The notes: a model not told the origin generated them from the letters alone. A stretch of 64,000 bases of DNA from Natronoarchaeum rubrum (GCF_024494695.1 NZ_JANHDP010000006.1:186001-250000), one strand, 5' to 3'. Shown: positions 17,049 to 24,968, counted from the first letter of the stretch. A program made the numbers and translations.

Positions 17049-17374
17049 TAGCGTCGCTGACAGCGCCGCCCCGGGCGATCGCCGTACTGGGGCTCGGCGA
17101 CGCCGGCACCATCTTCCTGATGGGGCTGGTCAGCGCTGCGCTCGGCGCGTTCGTCGCGGCGCTGGCGTACCGCGGCTACGCTCGCAACGAGAGCAGCCCG
17201 ATGCTGTACCTGGCGGTCGGTGTCGCGTTCGTGACGGCGATCCCGTTCGTCCTGTCCTACGGCGTCGAATGGCTGACGCCGGCGTCGGACGGGGCGGTCG
17301 TGCTGGTGATCACCGCCTGCAACCTCGTCGGACTGACGGCGATCGCGTACTCGCTGCGGAGGCCCGGCCGATGA
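17045..17374 (+). CDS. DUF7521 family small membrane protein (second copy)
   Basis: 109 residues from a GTG. Three transmembrane helices in the same arrangement as the preceding gene: GTIFLMGLVSAALGAFVAALAYRGYA, MLYLAVGVAFVTAIPFVLSYGVEWL and AVVLVITACNLVGLTAIAYSLRR. The shared pattern (ALAYRGYARNESSPMLYLAVGVAF versus CWIAYRAASGYRASRAPALLWLAVGVAL) indicates an old tandem duplication. The stop TGA again overlaps an ATG (17371-17374). Function unknown; the pair may form a heteromer acting with the regulator or the sensor protein downstream. Confidence 0.78.
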   Translation: MIASLTAPPRAIAVLGLGDAGTIFLMGLVSAALGAFVAALAYRGYARNESSPMLYLAVGVAFVTAIPFVLSYGVEWLTPASDGAVVLVITACNLVGLTAIAYSLRRPGR

Positions 17375-17553
17375 CCAACTCCCGAGCATGCGAACGATCG
17401 GCAAGCTGCGAAACCATCAACGCAACAATATTTATGGCGGATGATTTCGAAGCCGAATACGAACCGTTCCGACGACCAGCGACAGGCGACGCGCTGGACG
17501 AGCCCGGACGAACGGAGGCCACGAACATGAACGAACGGAGGGATCGACGGTGA
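17371..17553 (+). CDS. Possible 60-residue bridging ORF before the sensor-domain gene
   Basis: Its ATG overlaps the stop of the second DUF7521 gene (ATGA) and its TGA overlaps the GTG start of the sensor-domain gene (GTGA, 17550-17553). The acidic-to-basic sequence begins MTNSRACERSASCETINATI and ends MNERRDRR, with no recognisable domain. A TATA-like AATATTTA (17427-17434) lies inside it, so the downstream gene probably also has its own promoter. It may be a coupling ORF or no gene at all. Confidence 0.35.
   Translation: MTNSRACERSASCETINATIFMADDFEAEYEPFRRPATGDALDEPGRTEATNMNERRDRR
17427..17434 (+). promoter_or_regulatory. TATA box before the sensor-domain gene
   Basis: AATATTTA would start a transcript near 17457, about 90 nt before the GTG at 17550. 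A Shine-Dalgarno-like GGAGGG (17537-17542) lies seven bases before that GTG, which fits a leadered, ribosome-bound start. Confidence 0.55.
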
Positions 17554-18353
17554 GCGAAGCGACGAGCGACTGGACCGCCGCCCGCGCCGCGCGGTGGTTC
17601 TTCGGCGTCCCGCTGCGCGCTCGGACGTACGCGAACCTGGCCTACCTCGCGTTCGCGTTCCCGCTCGGAATCGCGTACTTCGTGTTCCTGGTCGTCGGCT
17701 TCTCGGTCGGCGCCAGTCTGCTGATCCTGCTGGTCGGGCTGCCGATCCTGCTGGTCGTCGTGTTCGTCGCGAGCCAGATCGCCGCCGTCGAGCGCACGCT
17801 CGCGGAGGTGTTGCTGGACGCCGACATCCCAGCCGACGAGGCCGAACCGACCGAGGGGCCCGTCGAGTGGGCCAAAGGATTCCTGCTGAACCTCGGCACC
17901 TGGAAGGGTATCGTATTCCTGTTCAGCAAGTTCGCGATCGGCATCGGCGCGTTCGTCGCCCTGGTCACCGGCGCGTCGTTCGCGCTGACGCTGCTGCTCG
18001 CGCCGCTGCACTACGGGAACGAGAACGTGGGGATCCACTTCGGTCGTCCGATCCACGTCGAGATACCCGACATCATCTACCAGCACGACGGCTGGACGGT
18101 CGGGCTCGCGATGCCGTTCGATGCGACGATTCAGGCCGGCGAGGTGATCTCGACGCTCGCCGACACGGTCTGGGGCGCCCTGCTGATTTCGGCGGTGGGC
18201 GTGCTCGTGGCACTGGTCGTGTTGCACCTGTTCAACGCGCTGGCGTGGCTCTGCGCCCGGTACTCCGAGCTGATGCTCCGCCGGACGCCGCCGTCGCTGC
18301 TGGCGGAGTGGCGGGCCCGGCAGGCGGACGGTCGAACCGGGCAGGATCGATAG
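17550..18353 (+). CDS. Membrane-embedded sensor-domain protein (PF13796-like), no output domain
   Basis: 267 residues. A first domain ARWFFGVPLRARTYANLAYLAFAFPLGIAYFVFLVVGFSVG then LLILLVGLPILLVVV matches the Putative sensor family, normally the N-terminal input of histidine kinases. Here it continues with two more membrane-spanning parts (FSKFAIGIGAFVALVTGASFALTLLLAPL and LLISAVGVLVALVVLHLFNALAWL), with no kinase, HAMP or ATPase. A GGAGGG ribosome site precedes its GTG. It closes the winged-helix/DUF7521 cluster, suggesting a membrane-stress sensing module. Confidence 0.78.
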   Translation: MSEATSDWTAARAARWFFGVPLRARTYANLAYLAFAFPLGIAYFVFLVVGFSVGASLLILLVGLPILLVVVFVASQIAAVERTLAEVLLDADIPADEAEPTEGPVEWAKGFLLNLGTWKGIVFLFSKFAIGIGAFVALVTGASFALTLLLAPLHYGNENVGIHFGRPIHVEIPDIIYQHDGWTVGLAMPFDATIQAGEVISTLADTVWGALLISAVGVLVALVVLHLFNALAWLCARYSELMLRRTPPSLLAEWRARQADGRTGQDR

Positions 18354-18439
18354 CTCGCCTCCGATCTTCCAGGCGTGCGACGCGGTAGCGTCCCGTCGGA
18401 CCGAAGGAGTGTTTTGCCTGCAGTCCCTCCCTACAGGTA

Positions 18440-19690
18440 ATGGAAACGACACAGTCCGCGCCGCTCGACGTCGAGCGTATCCGCGAGGACTTCCCGATCC
18501 TCCAGCGGCGGGTCGGCGACGACGTCCAGGTCGTCTATCTGGACAACGCCGCGACGACCCAGACGCCGAACCAGGTCATCGACGTCTTCGGCGACTACTA
18601 CCGCGGCTACAACGCCAACGTCCACCGGGGGATCCATCATCTCAGCCAGGAGGCCTCGATCGCCTACGAGGAGGCCCACGACCGACTGGCGGAGTTCGTC
18701 GGCGCCTCGGGCGGCCGCGAGGAGATGATCTTCACCAAAAACACCACCGAGAGCATCAACCTCGTCGCGTACGCCTGGGGACTCAACGAGCTCGGTCCCG
18801 GCGACACGGTCGTGCTCACGGAGATGGAGCACCACGCCTCGCTGGTCACCTGGCAGCAGATCGCCAAGCGCACCGGCGCCGACGTTGAGTACATCCGCGT
18901 CGACGAGGACGGCCGGCTTGACATGGACCACGCTGCCGAGCTGATCGACGAGGACGCGCAGATGGTCGGCGCCGTCCACGTCTCGAACACGCTGGGCACC
19001 GTGAACCCGGTCGCCGACCTCGCCGAACTGGCCCACGACAACGACGCCTACATTTTCGTCGACGGCGCCCAGGCCGTCCCGACGCGCCCGGTCGACGTCG
19101 AGGCGATCGACGCCGACTTCTACGCGTTCTCGGGCCACAAGATGGCCGGACCCACCGGGATCGGCGGCCTCTACGGCAAGAAAGAGATCCTCGAAGACAT
19201 GGAGCCGTTCCTCTACGGCGGCGACATGATCACGAAAGTCACCTACGAGGACGCGACTTGGAACGAGCTCCCCTGGAAGTACGAGGCCGGCACGCCCCTG
19301 ATCGCCGAAGGCATCGCGATGGCGGAAGCCGCAGACTACCTCGACGAGCTCGGGATGGAGAACGTCCGCAAACACGAGGAACAGCTCGCCGAGTACGCCT
19401 ACGACCGGCTCTCCGAGTTCGACGACATCGAGATCTACGGCCCCGAACCGGGCCCCGACCGCGGCGGGCTCGTCTCGTTTAATCTCGACAGCGTCCACGC
19501 CCACGACCTGGCCTCGATCATGAACGACTCGGCGGTGGCGATCCGGGCGGGCGACCACTGCACGCAGCCGCTCCACGACAAGCTGGGCGTCGCCGCCTCC
19601 GCGCGAGCGTCGTTCTACGTCTACAACACCCGCGAGGAGATCGACGTGCTGGTCGACGCCATCGACGACGCCCGGGAGCTCTTCTCGTAG
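18440..19690 (+). CDS. sufS: Cysteine desulfurase, SufS type
   Basis: Takes sulfur from L-cysteine as an enzyme-bound persulfide for Fe-S cluster assembly, using pyridoxal phosphate. The 416-residue protein shows the class V fold: VVYLDNAATTQTPNQVID, HHASLVTWQQIAKRTGADVEYI, VHVSNTLGTVNPV, the PLP-lysine K234 in FSGHKMAGPTGIGGLYG and the persulfide cysteine C374 in RAGDHCTQPLHDKLGV. Motif spacing (cysteine in a short loop) places it with SufS rather than IscS. The partner scaffold gene sufU is about 5 kb downstream and not in the same operon. The end of the gene is partly duplicated just beyond the stop. Confidence 0.94.
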   Translation: METTQSAPLDVERIREDFPILQRRVGDDVQVVYLDNAATTQTPNQVIDVFGDYYRGYNANVHRGIHHLSQEASIAYEEAHDRLAEFVGASGGREEMIFTKNTTESINLVAYAWGLNELGPGDTVVLTEMEHHASLVTWQQIAKRTGADVEYIRVDEDGRLDMDHAAELIDEDAQMVGAVHVSNTLGTVNPVADLAELAHDNDAYIFVDGAQAVPTRPVDVEAIDADFYAFSGHKMAGPTGIGGLYGKKEILEDMEPFLYGGDMITKVTYEDATWNELPWKYEAGTPLIAEGIAMAEAADYLDELGMENVRKHEEQLAEYAYDRLSEFDDIEIYGPEPGPDRGGLVSFNLDSVHAHDLASIMNDSAVAIRAGDHCTQPLHDKLGVAASARASFYVYNTREEIDVLVDAIDDARELFS

Positions 19691-19795
19691 AGTTCTCTCG
19701 CGGAGGGACGTCCTCGCGACCGCAGTGAGCGAGGGCTCGAAGCGACGAAGTCGCTTCGGTGACGCCCGGGAACTCTTCTCGTAGAACTCTCTCGC
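19667..19795. repeat. Imperfect 35-bp direct repeat at the sufS 3' end, with intervening hairpins
   Basis: The last 24 bases of sufS and 11 bases beyond (19667-19701) recur at 19761-19795 with 32 of 35 positions identical. Between the copies lie CCTCGC...GCGAGG (from about 19711) and the perfect hairpin GAAGCGAC-GAA-GTCGCTTC (19739-19757). The second copy carries the same TAG at the matching place. This is best explained as local duplication flanking a hairpin-rich element, or a compound terminator. Confidence 0.6.
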
Positions 19796-19862
19796 TGAGA
19801 TATTCTCGTAGCGCGATCGGCGCAACCACGGCTGCTCGCGATCGCGGGTCGTTTGAAAAGGG

Positions 19863-20129
19863 TTACTGCGGTCTCTCCGCCGACTTCTCGGCGGGAGCGT
19901 CCGACGCTTCGGACGCGCCCCCGGAGGTGTCGATCCCGAGCAGCCTGTTGATGAAGCACATCCGCAGGACGCCGGTCGCGGTAAACACGCCGCCGACGAT
20001 CAGAGCGATCGCCGCGACGGTCGCGCTCAGAGAGACGAAGCCGCTGAAGGCGGCGATCCCGACCAGTACCAGAACCGGACCGAGAACCAGCCGCCACGTT
20101 CGATCGAATCCGCCAACGTTCTTTTCCAT
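19863..20129 (-). CDS. YgaP-like (DUF2892) small membrane protein
   Basis: 88 residues from the ATG at 20129: MEKNVGGFDRTWRLVLGPVLVLVG. Two closely packed transmembrane helices (LVLGPVLVLVGIAAFSGFVSL and AAIALIVGGVFTATGVLRMCFINRLLG) match the DUF2892/YgaP membrane domain, which in bacteria is fused to rhodanese and here stands alone. An Ala/Ser/Asp-rich tail follows. The frame also allows an upstream ATG at 20162, but a CTATTTTGA TATA-like stretch near 20160 favours the inner start. Proximity to sufS is suggestive of sulfur metabolism but not proof. Confidence 0.75.
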   Translation of the reverse strand: MEKNVGGFDRTWRLVLGPVLVLVGIAAFSGFVSLSATVAAIALIVGGVFTATGVLRMCFINRLLGIDTSGGASEASDAPAEKSAERPQ

Positions 20130-20303
20130 CGGCTCGTCACCGCGCATCGCTACGCAGTTCAAAATAGGCGCGCAGAGAACCTAAGCATTGCGTTGATTGT
20201 CACCAAGTGACAAACAGTGTCGGAACGTTCTCACCGCCGAGAGAGACGACGCCGGCGAGCCGCGATCCTGCGGCGGGACGCACGCCAGATCGAAAGCGGG
20301 CGG

Positions 20304-20310
20304 ATTTTTA
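20304..20310 (+). promoter_or_regulatory. TATA box of the TRAM-domain gene
   Basis: ATTTTTA lies about 27 bp before the ATG at 20335, predicting a near-leaderless transcript and supporting that start over the longer open frame from 20197. Confidence 0.5.
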
Positions 20311-20334
20311 CCCCCCACGCACCATTCCGAGAGC

Positions 20335-20700
20335 ATGAGTCTCCCGGTCGATATCAGCTACCTGCTCGGCGGCGGTGTCGTCGTCCTCGCCCTCCTCGTC
20401 GCCGCGCTGGCGTGGCGCCTCCGCTCGGTCCGATCGGACGCTGCGTCACGGCAGGCCCACGAAGCCGCACAGGACCGAGCGCCGCCGGTCGAGAAGGGCG
20501 ATGTGATCGAAGCCGGCGTCGAGGAGCTGACCGACCACCACAGCGGACGCAAAGACGCCCTCGTGAAGGTCGAGGGGTTCGTCGTGTTCGTCACGGACGT
20601 TCCCGAGACCGTCGAGCCGGCGGACATGCTGCGGGCGAAGGTGCTGTCGTTCAACCGCGAGGGCACGTCCGCGAGCGCGAAGCTGCTCGAAGAACTGTAG
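20335..20700 (+). CDS. Membrane-anchored TRAM domain protein
   Basis: 121 residues. One N-terminal helix (YLLGGGVVVLALLVAALAWRL) anchors a basic linker and a TRAM-like beta-barrel, roughly residues 55-121: VEKGDVIEAGVEELTDHHSGRKDALVKVEGFVVFV..VEPADMLRAKVLSFNREGTSASAKLLE. TRAM domains bind RNA, in archaea as stand-alone RNA chaperones. Fusion to a membrane helix is less usual and could tether an RNA-binding activity at the membrane. The C-terminus is complete. No operon partner is evident. Confidence 0.75.
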   Translation: MSLPVDISYLLGGGVVVLALLVAALAWRLRSVRSDAASRQAHEAAQDRAPPVEKGDVIEAGVEELTDHHSGRKDALVKVEGFVVFVTDVPETVEPADMLRAKVLSFNREGTSASAKLLEEL

Positions 20701-20770
20701 CGCGGAAACTTCGGGGCCACCACGGCCACAAGAGCCATGCGACCCCGGTCTGGGATTCTCCCTACATCGC

Positions 20771-21190
20771 ATGAGCCGAACAGGGAAGTTCGCGTGCGCG
20801 GGCTGTGACAGGACGTTTCTCTCTGCGAGCGCGCGGCGGCGTCACTACGAGTGGAATCCCGAGCACGGCAAAACGGGTCCGCACGACGACGGCGAGAGCG
20901 ACCCCGCGACGGACGCCGAAGCGTCGGCGCGCGAGGACGGACCAGTCGGCGATCGCTGGGTCGAGTTCGACGACCGCTTCGAGACGTTTCTGACGTTCGA
21001 CGAGTGTAGAGAAGCGCGGATCACTGTGGAACACCGCCCGGACGACGGCGCCGTCATCGTCGACCAGTCGGGCGAGCGACGGATCGATCTGAGCGCCGTC
21101 CGGGGCGCCGCGACCGACCGCCTCCGATGGTCGTTCGACGGAACTCACCTCACGCTGACCGTCCCGAAGTCGGTCGGGGTGGGATCTTAG
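20771..21190 (+). CDS. Zinc-finger-like hypothetical protein (CX2CX12HX6H)
   Basis: 139 residues. The N-terminus has C9, C12, H25 and H32 in KFACAGCDRTFLSASARRRHYEWNPEH, a classical C2H2-type spacing (CX2CX12HX6H) with the hydrophobic F16 in place, so it should bind one zinc. An acidic linker follows, then a beta-rich part (RWVEFDDRFETFLTFDECREARITVEHRPDD, IVDQSGERRIDLSAVRG, LRWSFDGTHLTLTVPKSVG). I do not recognise the family. Its stop TAG (21188-21190) is interleaved with the fadD-like gene's stop (21187-21189) on the other strand. Confidence 0.68.
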   Translation: MSRTGKFACAGCDRTFLSASARRRHYEWNPEHGKTGPHDDGESDPATDAEASAREDGPVGDRWVEFDDRFETFLTFDECREARITVEHRPDDGAVIVDQSGERRIDLSAVRGAATDRLRWSFDGTHLTLTVPKSVGVGS

Positions 21191-22854
21191 TCCTGCTCGG
21201 GCGCGGCGTCGTCGGGCGCCTGCCCCTCGACGAGCGACTCGTCGGCGTACTCGTCGCGGAGCGACTTCTTGTCGAACTTGCCGGTCGCGGTCTTGGGCAC
21301 GGCGTCGATGAACACGAACTCGTCGGGCGTCCACCAGCGCGGGTACTCCTCCTCGATCATCGACGCGAGGCTGGCCGCGAGGGCGCCCTCCGCCGCGTCG
21401 TCGCCCGGGACGACGAACGCGACGGGACGCTCCTGCCAGCGCTCGTGGGGGACGCCGATTACGGTCGCCTCCGCGACGTCGTCGTGGCCCATCAGCGCGT
21501 TTTCGAGTTCGAGCGAGGAGATCCACTCACCCCCGCTCTTGATGACGTCTTTCGCCCGGTCGACGATGTGGACGTAGCCGTCCTCGTCGACCGTCACCAC
21601 GTCCCCAGTCCGGAGGAACTCCTCGTCGTCGAACTCGGCCTCGGTGGCGTCGGGGCGCTGGAAGTACTCGGTGGTGACCCACGGTCCCTTGATCAGTAAC
21701 TCGCCGAAGTCCTCGCCGTTCCAGGGCACTTCCTCGCCGTCGTCGTCGACAACTTTGAACTCCAGGCCGGGGACGAGCAGCCCCTGCTTGGTGCGCTTTT
21801 CGTACTGGCGATCGGCGTCCCAGTCGCCCATCCCGGGCTTGAGGTGGGCGACGGTGCCGATCGGCGACGTCTCGGTCATCCCCCAGGCGTGGAGCACGTC
21901 GACGTCGTACTCCTCGTCGAACCGCCGGACGACCGACTCGGGCGCCGCGCTGCCGCCGATAACGATCCGCTCCAAACTACCGAGGTCGGCGTCGTTCTCC
22001 TCCAAGTACTCCAGCAGACCGAGCCAGACCGTCGGGACGCCCGCGGTGAGCGTCACGCCCTCCTCTTCGATCAGCGTCGCGAGGTCAGCGGGATCGGGCG
22101 AGGGGCCGGGATAGACGTGCTTCGCACCCGCCGCGGTCGACGAGAACGGCATCCCCCAGGCGTTGACGTGGAACATCGGCACCACCGGCATCACGACGTC
22201 GTCGGCGCCGATGTCCAGACCGGCTTGCGGCAGCGTCGCCATCGTGTGAGACCACAGCATCTGCTGGGTGTACTCGACACCCTTGGGGTCGCCGGTCGTC
22301 CCCGAGGTGTAACATAGCCCGGCGGGCTGGTCCTCGGAAACGTCCGGCCAGTCGTACCCGTCGAAGGCGGCGTCGCCGTCGACGAACTCCTCGTAGGCGA
22401 CGACCGGTTCGAGCGAGGTGTCAGGCACCTCCGAGCCCATCACGACGAACTGCTCGACGCTCGCGAACGCGTCGGAGTCGTAGGCCGCCTCGATCGCCTC
22501 CAGCAGTGACGGGTCGATCAGCAGGATGCGGTCCTGAGCGTCCTCGACGATGTGCTGGAGGTGGTGCTCGGGCAACAGCGGGTTGATCGTGTGCAACTGG
22601 GCGCCGACGCCGGGGATCGCGAAGTACGCCTCGAAGTGGCGGTGATGGTTCCAGCAGACGGTCCCCACGCGGTCGCCTTCCTCGACGCCGGCGTCGTCGA
22701 GCGCCGACGCGAGCGCGGCCGCGCGGTCGGCGTACTCGTCGTACGTGTAGCGCTCTACCCCCTCGTGGGTCCGCGAGACGATCTCGCGGTCGGGGTACAG
22801 GTTGCCGGCGCGCCACAGGAACGGTCGGAGCGTCTGGTCGCTTCCTCCTGGCAT
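21187..22854 (-). CDS. Acyl-CoA synthetase (AMP-forming), medium/long-chain fatty acid CoA ligase-like
   Basis: 555 residues of the ANL superfamily. Core motifs: the phosphate loop AGLCYTSGTTGDPKGVEYT, the A5-like WGMTETSP, DGYVHIVDRAKDVIKSGGEWIS (A7/A8 hinge with Asp and Gly-Gly), and the C-terminal lysine in VPKTATGKFDKKSLRDEY. The enzyme adenylates a fatty or aryl acid and transfers it to CoA. The sequence is close to AlkK-type medium-chain ligases; the exact chain length is not deducible. A TATA-like ATTAGTATAG (22872-22881, minus) precedes the ATG. Confidence 0.9.
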   Translation of the reverse strand: MPGGSDQTLRPFLWRAGNLYPDREIVSRTHEGVERYTYDEYADRAAALASALDDAGVEEGDRVGTVCWNHHRHFEAYFAIPGVGAQLHTINPLLPEHHLQHIVEDAQDRILLIDPSLLEAIEAAYDSDAFASVEQFVVMGSEVPDTSLEPVVAYEEFVDGDAAFDGYDWPDVSEDQPAGLCYTSGTTGDPKGVEYTQQMLWSHTMATLPQAGLDIGADDVVMPVVPMFHVNAWGMPFSSTAAGAKHVYPGPSPDPADLATLIEEEGVTLTAGVPTVWLGLLEYLEENDADLGSLERIVIGGSAAPESVVRRFDEEYDVDVLHAWGMTETSPIGTVAHLKPGMGDWDADRQYEKRTKQGLLVPGLEFKVVDDDGEEVPWNGEDFGELLIKGPWVTTEYFQRPDATEAEFDDEEFLRTGDVVTVDEDGYVHIVDRAKDVIKSGGEWISSLELENALMGHDDVAEATVIGVPHERWQERPVAFVVPGDDAAEGALAASLASMIEEEYPRWWTPDEFVFIDAVPKTATGKFDKKSLRDEYADESLVEGQAPDDAAPEQD

Positions 22855-23089
22855 AGGTACCGTTTCACACCCTATACTAATGATCTTTTGTGGATATTAG
22901 GAGAGTCGAAACTGCTTTTCGGGAACAACTGCTCCACGTAGGGTCGCGCCTGGCTTCGAAAATGCGACCGCGTGACGCGAGGAGGCAAATTCGGCCTCGC
23001 GGTGACTCGACGCCGACCGTATGACGCCGCAGGCGCCCCGCAAAAGAGCCGCAAGAATCACCACGGTCAATCACAAAGAAGGGTGGCAC

Positions 23090-24070
23090 ATGGGAGAGAG
23101 ACGCGACCCGTTACAGGAGCGCGACGACGGGGAACAGGACCTCTACGACGTCGCTACCTGGGAGCCGCGGTCCGCGCTCGACCGGGCGGCCGTCGGGATC
23201 CACAGGGGGCTAAAGCTCGTCTCGATCTACGTCGTGATCGCGCTCGCGTTCGCGTTGCTGGTCGCCCAACTCGCCGCCAGCGGCTACGCAATCGTGGGGA
23301 ACCCGTCGCTGGGCGTGCTGACGCTGCTGTCGTCCGTGCCGGCGCTGGCGCTGGCGTGGTTCCTCTGGCGCGCCGATCCGACCGTCAAGGAACCACTGGG
23401 GCCGCTCGCGGTGACGTTTCTGCTGTCCGTGCTGTTCGCGAGCTTCGCGGCCGTCCTCAACACGATCCTCCGCATTCCGTTCGAACTGGTGCCGGTCGTC
23501 GGCATCGTGCTGTACTTCTTCCTGGTCGTCGGGCCGATCGAGGAGTCCGTCAAGCTGCTCGCGGTCCGGCTGTTCGCCTACCGAGGCGACACGTTTCAGA
23601 CGGTCGTCGACGGCGCGGTATACGGCGCCGTCGCCGGGCTCGGCTTCGCGACGATCGAGAACTCGCTGTACATCACCCGCGAGTTCCTCGCGGCGGCCAG
23701 CGCCGGCGGGATGGGTCAGCAACTGGAGGTCGCCGCCGGGACCGCCACCCAGCGAGCGTTCGTCGGACCGGGGCACGTCATCTACTCGGGCTTCGCGGGC
23801 TACTACCTCGGGCTGGCGAAGTTCAACCCCGACGACAGAGGGCCGATCGTCGTCAAGGGGCTGCTGATCGCCGCCCTGATCCACGCCACGTACAACACGC
23901 TCGTCGGCCTGCTCGGGCTGTCGTTCGTCGGCCTGCTCGGCTTTATCCTCCTGTACGACGGCCTGTTCGGCTATCTGCTGTACCGGAAGCTCGCGCGCTA
24001 CCGCGCCGCGTACGGGGAGGCGAGCGCCGAACAGTCGCCACAGCCCGCCGAGCCGACGTCCGAGGACTGA
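23090..24070 (+). CDS. PrsW family intramembrane metalloprotease
   Basis: 326 residues and eight or so transmembrane helices. Marker motifs are GPIEESVKLLAVRLFAYRG (the glutamate pair), the paired helix-loop GAVYGAVAGLGFATIENSLYI, VGPGHVIYSGFAGYYLG and LIHATYNTLVG, which together supply the putative metal ligands of the PrsW/CAAX-protease-like clan. PrsW in Bacillus cleaves an anti-sigma factor; here the substrate is unknown. The N-terminus is acidic and soluble. I choose the ATG at 23090 over 23021 because a GGGTGG ribosome-like sequence lies just before it. 40 residues at the C-terminus are polar and Ala/Glu-rich. Confidence 0.88.
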   Translation: MGERRDPLQERDDGEQDLYDVATWEPRSALDRAAVGIHRGLKLVSIYVVIALAFALLVAQLAASGYAIVGNPSLGVLTLLSSVPALALAWFLWRADPTVKEPLGPLAVTFLLSVLFASFAAVLNTILRIPFELVPVVGIVLYFFLVVGPIEESVKLLAVRLFAYRGDTFQTVVDGAVYGAVAGLGFATIENSLYITREFLAAASAGGMGQQLEVAAGTATQRAFVGPGHVIYSGFAGYYLGLAKFNPDDRGPIVVKGLLIAALIHATYNTLVGLLGLSFVGLLGFILLYDGLFGYLLYRKLARYRAAYGEASAEQSPQPAEPTSED

Positions 24071-24508
24071 CTGGACGCCGAGCCGTCGGTCGGGAAACGA
24101 CGCTCAGTCGTCGGCCGCTATTCTCTGACGAACATCTTCCTATATCGATTATATTGCGACATTCTAGGAAAAATACTTGCGATAGAACGACGAACGTCAC
24201 GTCGGAGGTGTTCGATCGAGCGAAGTGACCACGCCACGAACGACGTGCAGACGCCGCTGCGGGCCTGCTAGACCGATTCACTCGTCCGAACGACGCCCGC
24301 AGCTCGCGGTTCTTTCTGCCTCGCGCGGCCGAGCGGGCTGATCGACGCGGCGCGCCGATGGCTTCGGCCCCGATCCGCGCGATCCCCGCTCTCCGCCGCA
24401 GCTTCGGACGCCACGGGACGAAGCGTCGCCGACGGAATCCGGCGGTCAAGCGCCCGAAATCCGGCGTCGGAACCCTTTTCCGCCGTACGCGCGTACCACG
24501 AACCAGCT
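24071..24508. other. Intergenic region of 438 bp with an AT-rich patch
   Basis: Between the PrsW-type protease and sufU, no convincing gene is seen. A conspicuous AT-rich patch (24141-24176, containing TATATCGATTATATTGCG and GAAAAATACTTG) looks like one or two promoters about 330-360 bp before sufU, without a matching start downstream except ORFs that lack protein character. CACGTCG/CGACGTG arms occur about 40 bp apart near 24198-24247. This may be a long sufU leader or an unannotated small RNA gene. A closer CCTTTT element (about 24473) may be the actual sufU promoter. Confidence 0.4.
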
Positions 24509-24928
24509 ATGGGAATGGGATCGGACATGTACCGACAGCAGATTCTCGACCACTACAAGAACCCCCGAAACTACGGGGAACTCGAGGATCCCACCTACAC
24601 GCACGTCGGCGAGAACCCGATGTGCGGCGACGAGATTCGGATGGATGTGGCGCTCGACGAGGAGACCGGCGTGATCGAGCGCGTCGCGTTCCAGGGGGAC
24701 GGCTGTGCGATCAGTCAGGCCAGCGCGAGTATGCTCTCCTCGGAACTGCAGGGGACGTCGATCGAGGAGCTGATGGAGATGGGTCGGGACGACGTGACCG
24801 AGATGCTGGGCGTCGACGTCAGCCCGATGCGAGTCAAGTGCGCCGTGCTCGCCGAGAAGGTCGCCCAGGACGGCTACGAGATCTACGAGGGCGAGAAGGA
24901 TCTCGACAAGACCTCGACCGAGGAGTAG
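24509..24928 (+). CDS. sufU: SufU-type iron-sulfur cluster scaffold protein
   Basis: 139 residues of the IscU/SufU family, which accept sulfur from cysteine desulfurase and build clusters. The three ligand cysteines are present: C39 in ENPMCGDEIR, C66 in QGDGCAISQASAS and C111 in RVKCAVL; D41 follows the first. The opening MYRQQILDHYKNPRNYGEL is diagnostic. It is shorter than some SufU but has the CAISQASAS form seen in Gram-positive-type SufU. Its desulfurase partner sufS is 4.8 kb upstream. A T6 tract (24938-24943) follows the stop. Confidence 0.93.
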   Translation: MGMGSDMYRQQILDHYKNPRNYGELEDPTYTHVGENPMCGDEIRMDVALDEETGVIERVAFQGDGCAISQASASMLSSELQGTSIEELMEMGRDDVTEMLGVDVSPMRVKCAVLAEKVAQDGYEIYEGEKDLDKTSTEE

Positions 24929-24937
24929 CGACGCCGC

Positions 24938-24943
24938 TTTTTT
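24938..24943 (+). terminator. T-tract terminator after sufU
   Basis: Six consecutive T residues begin 10 bases after the sufU stop, in an otherwise GC-rich stretch. Archaeal termination depends largely on such U-tracts, without requiring a hairpin. Confidence 0.5.
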
Positions 24944-24968
24944 GACTGCGATCCGCGGCTCGATCGCC

